64,000 nt of DNA from Pigmentiphaga litoralis (GTDB lineage: Bacteria > Pseudomonadota > Gammaproteobacteria > Burkholderiales > Burkholderiaceae_B), in the NCBI RefSeq assembly GCF_014651835.1, contig NZ_BMXQ01000002.1:868001-932000 (forward strand). Reading direction: 5' to 3'. Below, piece by piece: positions 25,365 to 31,776 of this stretch. Made by a program: the position numbers and the translations under genes. The number at the start of each line of letters is the position of its first letter. Position 1 is the first letter of the stretch. A model generated the notes under the pieces. That model was not told the DNA's origin. It made no database searches and worked only from the letters and a program-made list of their open reading frames with translations.

Positions 25365-26294
25365 TCAGGTCGTGAACGAGCCAGTCTTGCTTTGGTCGAT
25401 TACGTAGGAAAATGTCACCTCACTGCAGGGGTCCCCGTGGCTTCTCAATTTGATGGCTTCAACCTTTGTTGCAAGGTAATAGCCCTTGGGGTTTTGCCAG
25501 ATGACGATCTCGCCCAGATCGATGGCGCGAGTGTTCGACGATGTGTCGAACGCTTCTGCGTCCCCGATGTCAGTGATCTCGGACATGCCTACGGCTCGCG
25601 CCAAACATCGCAGGCCTGTTGACATCAGCGCGTAGATGCTCCTCTGACTCATGCCCGACCATCTTGTCGGAAACGCATAGTCGCCAGCGCCGACGACAAA
25701 GCGCCCGTTGTTGTTTTCAAAATCGAAAGTCACGGTTCCCCTGATGCCCGGCATCACGTAGCGTTCCGGGCCAAATGAAAGAACAGGCGACAGCGGCGGT
25801 GGTGACACCCTGAATGGATTCTTGCCCAGTGGCGGACGGGGCTTGATCTTTTCCCCGTGCAACTCGTGAATCAGCTCAGCGTACCGAGCCTCATATTTGG
25901 TCTCGTCGCTGAAGTCGATGTAGAGCCGGGTCGAAAGGAAAGTTGGCAACGGCATCGGATGCGTGTTGTTTATGACAACCGGGATTATTCGATCCGCGCT
26001 GACATCTCTCATGAGCTGACCGGACAAGATCATTTTTTCGTAAGCAACTCCGCCCCGCCCGCCATTGGCCTTGGCAACATATGGGTCAGTGCAAATTGCC
26101 AGTACGCGATCAGCGCCTGTTAAACCCAATTCCATGAAGCGCGGGAGGTCGCTTCCAAGAGTCAGATCCCACTGGTCAAGAATCACGTCGACGCCATTGG
26201 CCACAAGCCTTGAGGCAAGGGTTAGAACCCAATGTTTATGTGCGTCCGTGTCGTGCGAATAGGAAACGAAAACTCGGGGTGGCTGATCGCTCAT
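25365..26294 (-). CDS. SEFIR/TIR-like domain protein, probable anti-phage defence moron
   Basis: A 309-residue protein. Residues ~5-115 form a SEFIR (TIR-related) domain: RVFVSYSHDTDAHKHWVLTL, NGVDVILDQWDLTLGSDLP, FMELGLTGADRVLAICTDPY, GRGGVAYEKMILSGQL. The C-terminal ~170 residues (from about FGPERYVMPGIRGTVTFDFE) form a beta-rich domain with no recognised family, a candidate trigger sensor. Bacterial TIR domains usually cleave NAD on sensing infection, and single-gene SEFIR proteins are reported defence genes. It is antisense to the late genes, lower in GC, and AAGGAAG precedes the start. An ATG six codons earlier is also possible. Confidence 0.85.
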   Translation of the reverse strand: MSDQPPRVFVSYSHDTDAHKHWVLTLASRLVANGVDVILDQWDLTLGSDLPRFMELGLTGADRVLAICTDPYVAKANGGRGGVAYEKMILSGQLMRDVSADRIIPVVINNTHPMPLPTFLSTRLYIDFSDETKYEARYAELIHELHGEKIKPRPPLGKNPFRVSPPPLSPVLSFGPERYVMPGIRGTVTFDFENNNGRFVVGAGDYAFPTRWSGMSQRSIYALMSTGLRCLARAVGMSEITDIGDAEAFDTSSNTRAIDLGEIVIWQNPKGYYLATKVEAIKLRSHGDPCSEVTFSYVIDQSKTGSFTT

Positions 26295-26420
26295 TGCGGG
26301 CTTCCTTAGCATGTGACGCACCTCTTTCGGTTGCGCCGGGGATGCGGGATTAGGTGTCGAACGCGCTGGTTCACGGCGCAACTTGATGTGCTATTTGCAA
26401 CGGCGCGCATTAGACGAAGT

Positions 26421-26464
26421 AGTGACAGTTTTGCCTTATTTTGGCACAGCGTAGTGCGTAGTCT
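26421..26464 (+). promoter_or_regulatory. Late promoter-like element, copy 2
   Basis: AGTGACAGTTTTGCCT (from 26421) continues to TTGGCACAG: 26 of 29 bases match the copy at 23440, with the same TGCC-N7-GGCA dyad. TAGTCT (26459-26464) stands exactly 11 bases after GGCAC, as TAGTTT does in copy 1. It lies between the SEFIR start and the protease start at 26492. Confidence 0.6.
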
Positions 26465-26491
26465 GGCGGCTATCCGATCACGGTGCCGCCA

Positions 26492-27829
26492 ATGAACCTC
26501 CTCGATTTTCTCTCTTCACCTTGGGCCATCCAGCCCGACAAGCTCCTCGAGATTCAGGGCATCTACGCCGCGCATTCGCGCGGTGATCGCATCGACATCG
26601 CCGGTCTCGAAGCGCGCCTTGGCCGGCCCGTCGTCAACGAACCCTCCGCCTATTACGTCGTCAACGGCGTCGCTGTGTTGCCGCTCACCGGCGTGCTCAG
26701 CAAGCGCATGAACATGTTTTCGCAGATCTCGGGTGGCGTCTCCACGCAGCTGGCCGAACGCGACCTCAACGCAGCGTTGAGTGACCCGTCGGTCCATTCC
26801 ATCATTTTGCACGTTGACTCGCCCGGCGGGCAGGTCGACGGCGTCCAAACTCTTGCGCGCGCCGTGACAGCTGGCAAGGAAATCAAGCCAATCGTCACCC
26901 TCGCTGGCGGCGTCATGGCTTCCGGTGGTTACTGGTTCGGATCTGCGGCCAATGCGGTTTACATCGAAGACGAAACGACCATGGTCGGCTCGATCGGTGT
27001 CCTGGCGAACCATGTCGACGTGTCGAAAGAAGAAGAGACCAAAGGGCGCAAAACCACCGAAGTGACTGCGGGCAAGTACAAGCGCATCGACAGCCAGTAT
27101 GGCCCGCTCACAGACGAGGGGCGGCAGTCCCTGCAGGACCGGGTGGACGCGCTGTATTCCGTTTTCGTCGGAGACGTTGCGAACCACCGCGGCGTTGCCA
27201 TCGAAAAAGTGCTCGCGGACATGGCCGATGGCCGTGTGTTCGTGGGCCGACAGGCTATCGACGCCGGCCTGGTCGATGGCATCACAACCCTTTCGGCGCT
27301 GATCACCCAACTCAATAGCGAGCGGACGCCCAGCGCCTCTAAGCCCGCCGCATCCAAGCCCAACCCAATCCAAGGAAATTCTATGGACCCCAAGCAAATC
27401 GCGGCGGAGTTCCCCGAAGCCGTAGCAGCCTTTCGCACCGAAGGCGCAACCGCCGAACGTGAGCGTATCCAAGCGGTGCAAGCCCAGGCGATGCCCGGTC
27501 ACGACGCCCTGATCGCAAGCCTGATGTTCGACGGCAAGACGAGCGGCGCCGAAGCCGCCGTGCAGGTGCTGAACGCCGAGCGTGGCGCTCGCACGGCAGC
27601 TGCCGCGAACCTGCGCAGTGATGCGCCCAAGCCCGTGACGTTCGTGGCGCCGTCGGACGACAAGCCTGCCGCAGCCGGCCCGACTGCCGACGCTCCGATC
27701 GAAGAGCGTGCGAAGCACAACTGGGACGCCGACGCCTCGCTGCGCAACGAGTTCTCCAGCCTTGGCGCCTACCAGGCGTACATGGAAGCCACCGAAACGG
27801 GCCGCGCCCGCACCTTCAAGCGCGGCTAA
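26492..27829 (+). CDS. S49-family head maturation protease with scaffold domain (lambda gpC-like)
   Basis: A 445-residue protein. The S49/ClpP-type protease covers ~1-280 (SIILHVDSPGGQVDG, VTLAGGVMASGGYWFGSAAN with the catalytic Ser in MASGGY, MVGSIGVLANHVDVSKEEE, Lys in VTAGKYKRID). The C-terminal part is a helical scaffold. An internal in-frame start at 27383 would make the scaffold alone, as with lambda Nu3. The first ATG at 26492 is used; a GTG three codons earlier is possible. Confidence 0.92.
   Translation: MNLLDFLSSPWAIQPDKLLEIQGIYAAHSRGDRIDIAGLEARLGRPVVNEPSAYYVVNGVAVLPLTGVLSKRMNMFSQISGGVSTQLAERDLNAALSDPSVHSIILHVDSPGGQVDGVQTLARAVTAGKEIKPIVTLAGGVMASGGYWFGSAANAVYIEDETTMVGSIGVLANHVDVSKEEETKGRKTTEVTAGKYKRIDSQYGPLTDEGRQSLQDRVDALYSVFVGDVANHRGVAIEKVLADMADGRVFVGRQAIDAGLVDGITTLSALITQLNSERTPSASKPAASKPNPIQGNSMDPKQIAAEFPEAVAAFRTEGATAERERIQAVQAQAMPGHDALIASLMFDGKTSGAEAAVQVLNAERGARTAAAANLRSDAPKPVTFVAPSDDKPAAAGPTADAPIEERAKHNWDADASLRNEFSSLGAYQAYMEATETGRARTFKRG
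27383..27829 (+). CDS. Scaffold protein from internal start (Nu3-like)
   Basis: MDPKQIAAEFPEAVAAFRTE begins at an ATG with AAGGAA 5 bases upstream, in frame within the protease gene. The 148-residue product would share the C-terminal scaffold, which ends EFSSLGAYQAYMEATETGRA. The overlapping protease/scaffold design is known from lambda C/Nu3; its use here is inferred from the ribosome site. Confidence 0.65.
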   Translation: MDPKQIAAEFPEAVAAFRTEGATAERERIQAVQAQAMPGHDALIASLMFDGKTSGAEAAVQVLNAERGARTAAAANLRSDAPKPVTFVAPSDDKPAAAGPTADAPIEERAKHNWDADASLRNEFSSLGAYQAYMEATETGRARTFKRG

Positions 27830-27859
27830 GCGCTTCCCGAAACAGTCAGGAGTCACCAC

Positions 27860-28303
27860 ATGCCTACCCTCGCAGCGAACGCTGTTCGCCCTTACGAGCT
27901 CGGCTCGATCCAGGAATACCCGGTCGTCGCCAACGACATCATTTTTGAAGGCGCCGCAGTAGGCGAGAACGGCGCGGGCTTTGCCCGGCCACTCGTCGCT
28001 GGCGACGTGTTCCTCGGATTTGCCGAGTCGATGGTGGACAACTCTACCGGCACCGCCGGCGAAATCACCGTTCGCACGCGCCGTTACGGTCAGGTGCAAC
28101 TGCCCGTTGCAGGTGCCGCCGCAATCACTGCCAACGACCAGCCGGTGGTCTACGCGTCCGACGACGACACGTTCACGCTGACGGCCGTAGGCAATTCGCC
28201 CATCGGCCGCCTGTCGCGCTGGGTCGCCCCGGGCGTGGCGGTTGTTGCATTCGACGTCAGCCTCGCTGCCGAAACCGCGGCGCGCGCCGCCGGCGACGTC
28301 TAA
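27860..28303 (+). CDS. Head decoration protein (gpD-like position)
   Basis: A 147-residue protein (MPTLAANAVRPYELGSIQEY, DIIFEGAAVGENGAGFARPL, GDVFLGFAESMVDN), a small beta-rich fold that matches capsid-stabilising decoration proteins. It stands between the protease/scaffold and major head genes, as gpD does in lambda. Confidence 0.75.
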   Translation: MPTLAANAVRPYELGSIQEYPVVANDIIFEGAAVGENGAGFARPLVAGDVFLGFAESMVDNSTGTAGEITVRTRRYGQVQLPVAGAAAITANDQPVVYASDDDTFTLTAVGNSPIGRLSRWVAPGVAVVAFDVSLAAETAARAAGDV

Positions 28304-28341
28304 GCGACGTTCACCCTTCACACCATCAAGGACAAGCAACC

Positions 28342-29283
28342 ATGGGTGCCAAGTCACTTTCCAGCCGAGCGATCATCGGCGAGTACTACAACACGCTGCA
28401 GCAGGACCTCGGCAGCTCCTGGATCGACTCGTTGTCGAACTACTTCGAGTCGAATCAGGAATCCGAAACCTACGCATGGCTTGGCATGTCGCCCGTCATG
28501 CGCGAGTGGGTCGGCGGTCGCCAGGCCAAGGGCCTGCGCGAGGGTGGCTTGACCATCCGCAACAAGAAGTTCGAAGCCACTCTCGAAGTGCTGGTCGACG
28601 AGATCCGCCGCGACAAGACCGGGCAAGTGATGCTACGTGTTCGTGAATTGGCGCAGCGGACCAACTCGCACTGGGCCAAGCTGCTCAGCGAGCTGATCCT
28701 GAAGGGTGAAAGCAGCGTCTGCTATGACGGCCAGTACTTCTTCGACACCGACCACCAGGAAGGCGACAGCGGTCAGCAATCGAACATCGTCTCCGTGGAT
28801 GTCACAACCCCGGCCGCGCCCAGTGCGGGCGAGATGGAAACCGCGATCCTTCGCGCGATCGAGCAGATCGTCGGCCTGAAGGACGACACCGGCGAGCCGG
28901 CCAACGAGAACGCCCGCCAGTTCCAGGTCATGGTGCCGGTCAAGTTCATGTCCGTCGCAGCTGCGGCCCTGGGCTCGCAGATCATCGTCGACTCGTCGAC
29001 GTCGCGTAGCAACGGGATCATCACCCTGGGCCAAATTGGCGGTTTTGCGACCAGCCTCACGGTCAACGCCCGTCTGAATTGGGCCGACAAGTTCGCTGTA
29101 TTCCGCACCGACGGCGAGACGCGGGCACTCATCCGTCAGGAAGAGGAAAAAGTGACCATGGCCGCGATTGCTGAGGGCTCGGAACTCGAGTTCAAGGAAG
29201 ACAAGCACGAGTACGGCGTCAAGGCGATCCGCAACGTCGGATACGGCTACTGGCAGCGCGCCGTCCTGGCGAAGCTGGTCTAA
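28342..29283 (+). CDS. Major head protein, Mu gpT-like
   Basis: A 313-residue major capsid subunit of the Mu gpT type: IIGEYYNTLQQDLGSSWIDS, NQESETYAWLGMSPVMREWV, LREGGLTIRNKKFEATLEVL, FFDTDHQEGDSG. Its pairing with lambda-like terminase and portal shows modular exchange of the capsid gene. It is translated from the same late transcript, 38 bases after the decoration gene. Confidence 0.92.
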   Translation: MGAKSLSSRAIIGEYYNTLQQDLGSSWIDSLSNYFESNQESETYAWLGMSPVMREWVGGRQAKGLREGGLTIRNKKFEATLEVLVDEIRRDKTGQVMLRVRELAQRTNSHWAKLLSELILKGESSVCYDGQYFFDTDHQEGDSGQQSNIVSVDVTTPAAPSAGEMETAILRAIEQIVGLKDDTGEPANENARQFQVMVPVKFMSVAAAALGSQIIVDSSTSRSNGIITLGQIGGFATSLTVNARLNWADKFAVFRTDGETRALIRQEEEKVTMAAIAEGSELEFKEDKHEYGVKAIRNVGYGYWQRAVLAKLV

Positions 29284-29312
29284 GCGCACGCATCGGCTCA
29301 GGGGAGACCACT

Positions 29313-29714
29313 ATGAAAAAGTATCTCGTGCTGCAGGCGATGTCGTTTCACCCGGGCGTCGTGCTTGGGCTGGAGCCATCGCAAGCAGCGATCCGCGCGC
29401 ACGCGCTGGAAAAGAAGGGGAAGAACACGTATGTGGTCAAAAGCCGCGTTGAGTTCAAGGCAGGCGAGATTGTCTATTCGCCGAGCGCTCTCCCCAAAGA
29501 CCATGCGGAAAGCCTGGAGCCGGTCGACAGCAAGCGTGCGGTTCCTAGCGCCGAGGCGCAGGAGCAGGCGCGTATCGCTGCGGCCGCCGAAGCGCAGGAG
29601 CAGGCGCGCATTGCAGCGGCTGCCAAAGCCGCAGCCGGCAACGGCGACAGCACCGGCGGCAGCGATGACGTCGGCAACAGCACTTCGCAAGGCAACGGCG
29701 GAGCGGCTGACTGA
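29313..29714 (+). CDS. Head-region protein with a tandem Ala/Glu/Gln repeat
   Basis: A 133-residue protein. The first ~75 residues (MKKYLVLQAMSFHPGVVLGL...) look folded. The rest is low-complexity: the 12-residue unit EAQEQARIAAAA occurs twice in a row (a 36-bp DNA tandem repeat near 29549-29620) and a Gly/Ser/Asn tail follows. It is positioned like lambda FI-type accessory genes. No family recognised. Confidence 0.65.
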   Translation: MKKYLVLQAMSFHPGVVLGLEPSQAAIRAHALEKKGKNTYVVKSRVEFKAGEIVYSPSALPKDHAESLEPVDSKRAVPSAEAQEQARIAAAAEAQEQARIAAAAKAAAGNGDSTGGSDDVGNSTSQGNGGAAD

Positions 29715-29995
29715 TGGCATTCGTGGAAGACATGGCGGCTTTCTTCAATGACGCCGAATTCGGTCTGGAAATGCTGGTGGACGGTGTGCCGGTGATCGGC
29801 ATTTTCGACCGCCCGTACTTCGATCCAGTGTCCATGGCTTCTACGCAGCCGACGGCGACCGTCCCGACGGACCTCGCGCCGGTAACCCCAGATCTGTCAA
29901 CGGTTGTGGTGATGGGCGTCCTGTACGTCGTTCGCAACGTGCAACCCGACGGTACCGGGATGACAACCCTGGTCCTCGAAAAGGTCACGGTATGA
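29714..29995 (+). CDS. Head-tail joining protein (gpFII-like)
   Basis: A 93-residue beta-rich protein (MAFVEDMAAFFNDAEFGLEM, VPVIGIFDRPYFDPV, VVVMGVLYVVRNVQPDGTGM) matching phage head-tail attachment proteins by size, position and pattern. It overlaps both neighbours by a few bases. Confidence 0.75.
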   Translation: MAFVEDMAAFFNDAEFGLEMLVDGVPVIGIFDRPYFDPVSMASTQPTATVPTDLAPVTPDLSTVVVMGVLYVVRNVQPDGTGMTTLVLEKVTV

Positions 29996-30414
29996 CGACA
30001 ACAGCGCAGTACGCCGTCCTGCTCGCTTTCCGCGATGCCCTTATCGGTATGCCGGGAGTAGGTCCGAATGTGCATATCGAGCGTGTGATCGACCTGTCGG
30101 CGAGCGTGCAGGCCGCCATCCTCATCGAGGACGACGGCAGCGAGTCGCGCGAGATCGGTTCGTTCACCAGCGAGAGCATGTCAGTCCTGGTGGTCATCAA
30201 GGCTCGGTCGGCGGATCCGCGGCTTGCCGTTGACGAGCTGCTGGCCGCTGCCCATCCGCGCATTTTCGGACTGCTGCAGGAGGCCGACGGCCAAGTGCAA
30301 ACGATCGTCCGGCGGACCCAGTCCTTCGAGAAGGTGCATGCAGATGTGCCGGTCGGAGAGCTGACCGTTCGCTACCAGGTCACTTTCGAGTGCGATGCAC
30401 TCACCCTCCAGTAA
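29992..30414 (+). CDS. Tail terminator protein (gpU-like)
   Basis: A 140-residue protein (YAVLLAFRDALIGMPGVGPN, AAILIEDDGSESREIGSFTS, SVLVVIKARSADPRLAVDEL, TVRYQVTFECDALTLQ). The alpha/beta pattern and its place between the joiner and tail tube genes fit the tail terminator, which caps tube growth and docks the head. Confidence 0.75.
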   Translation: MTTTAQYAVLLAFRDALIGMPGVGPNVHIERVIDLSASVQAAILIEDDGSESREIGSFTSESMSVLVVIKARSADPRLAVDELLAAAHPRIFGLLQEADGQVQTIVRRTQSFEKVHADVPVGELTVRYQVTFECDALTLQ

Positions 30415-30428
30415 CAGGCAAAGACACC

Positions 30429-31160
30429 ATGGCCAGCAAAGACCACATTCAATTCCACGTCGGCGAGTTCTTCACTACTGCCACCGACGGCGTGCCTCGC
30501 CAAGTGGCGACGCTGCAAGACATCTCGTTCAACTTCAAGGCGGACGTCAAAGAGCTGTACGGCGCCGGGCAATTCTCGGTAGACGCAGCGACAGGCACGA
30601 AGTCGATCACCGGAAAATTCACATCCGGCGAGTTCGACATGCTCGCAATTAACGCGCTGCTCTTCAACGAAACCCCCACGGTGGGCGCCCTCTTGCTGGT
30701 GCGTGACGAACCTGGCCTTACCGCCGGCGACAGTTTCACCGTTGTCGGTGCAGCGGACTTCGACAAGGACCTTGGCGTGAAGACGTCTACCGGTGCCGAT
30801 CTGGTGCGTGTGGCGGCGGCACCGGCCGAAGGTCAATACGCCGTCAGCAGCACGGGCGAATACACCTTCAATGCCGCCGTAGCGGACGGCACGCGGTTTT
30901 TCTTCAGCTACATCAAGCGCACGGCCACCGGCACGACCGTGTCGCTGAACAACCGCGAAGCCGGCGACACCGTCGCCTTTGAAGGCCGCTTCTGGAAGAA
31001 GTCACGCACCGGTAAGCAGTTCGGCATGATCGCGCCAGCCTGCATCATGAGCTCGCTCGACCTGTCGTTCAAGCAAAACGACTACATGATGCCCGCGTCC
31101 GAGTTCACCGTGACCACGCCCAACGTCGGCCACATCCTCCAGTTCGTGCGAGGCGCTTGA
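30429..31160 (+). CDS. Major tail tube protein
   Basis: A 243-residue protein (MASKDHIQFHVGEFFTTATD, VATLQDISFNFKADVKELYG, ITGKFTSGEFDMLAINALLF, ... SLDLSFKQNDYMMPASEFTV). Tail tube protein by fold pattern and position before the frameshifted chaperones. The first ATG of the conserved block is used. Confidence 0.85.
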   Translation: MASKDHIQFHVGEFFTTATDGVPRQVATLQDISFNFKADVKELYGAGQFSVDAATGTKSITGKFTSGEFDMLAINALLFNETPTVGALLLVRDEPGLTAGDSFTVVGAADFDKDLGVKTSTGADLVRVAAAPAEGQYAVSSTGEYTFNAAVADGTRFFFSYIKRTATGTTVSLNNREAGDTVAFEGRFWKKSRTGKQFGMIAPACIMSSLDLSFKQNDYMMPASEFTVTTPNVGHILQFVRGA

Positions 31161-31161
31161 T

Positions 31162-31566
31162 ATGCCTACCCCGTTTCCCGGTAAGCCGCTGGTGATGGGG
31201 CCGCGCACGTTCAGCGTCCCCATGTCCAGCATCCGTATCAACAAGCTGTATCGCGGTCCCGCAGCCAAGCTGATGCAGGACCTGGCGGCCGGTACATCCG
31301 GTGACTTGAGCGAAGCCGGCACCAAGCTGGACGACCTGTTCACCGATGCGGCTTTCGAGGTCCTGCGGCGCAACTACCCGGATCTGGCGCGCGACGAGTT
31401 TGACGAGTTGTTCGACATGGACGGCGTCAATCGGGTCCTGGCCCTGTCCGCGACTCCGCCCTCGGCCGACGAGGGAAACGCCGCGGCGTCCCAATCCACC
31501 GGTTCGATTGGGACGCCCTCATTGCACGAATCGTCAACTTCACCGGTTGGGGATGGGCCGACGTAG
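31162..31566 (+). CDS. Tail assembly chaperone, short form (gpG-like)
   Basis: A 134-residue protein (MPTPFPGKPLVMGPRTFSVP, INKLYRGPAAKLMQDLAAGT, DAAFEVLRRNYPDLARDEFD) upstream of the tape measure gene. Ribosomes that do not slip at 31473 end here. It coats the tape measure during tail assembly. Confidence 0.85.
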   Translation: MPTPFPGKPLVMGPRTFSVPMSSIRINKLYRGPAAKLMQDLAAGTSGDLSEAGTKLDDLFTDAAFEVLRRNYPDLARDEFDELFDMDGVNRVLALSATPPSADEGNAAASQSTGSIGTPSLHESSTSPVGDGPT

Positions 31567-31763
31567 AGGCGTTGGGCATGGACCAAGTCAACGCGCTGTT
31601 GCGCGAGTGGTCCATGTACCCGCCGATGCCGGTGTATGTGCGGCAGCAGCTGCAAATTACTGCAGCAGACACGGACTTCGAGCTGGCGGCACCGGGCTCT
31701 GAGGTTCAAGACGACGAAGACATAGACGACGAGTTCGACGAGCTCGAGCGACTGATTACTTAA
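31162..31763 (+). CDS. Tail assembly chaperone, -1 frameshift fusion (gpGT-like)
   Basis: A -1 slip at GGGAAAC (31473-31479) joins codon 106 of the short form to a downstream frame that reads RFDWDALIARIVNFTGWGWA, DVEALGMDQVNALLREWSMY and ends DDEFDELERLIT, giving about 200 residues. The second frame has no ribosome site or start of its own before the conserved block, so frameshifting is the natural reading, as for lambda G/GT. Confidence 0.8.
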
Positions 31764-31776
31764 GGGCACTGGCGCC

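Noticed and set aside
26516-28357. A 613-residue open frame on the minus strand across the protease and decoration genes
   Set aside because: It mirrors strongly coding plus-strand genes in high-GC DNA and has no family-like features or ribosome site.
29549-29620. Two 36-bp tandem repeats as a possible CRISPR or VNTR locus
   Set aside because: They are in-frame protein repeats (EAQEQARIAAAA) without spacers; only two units.
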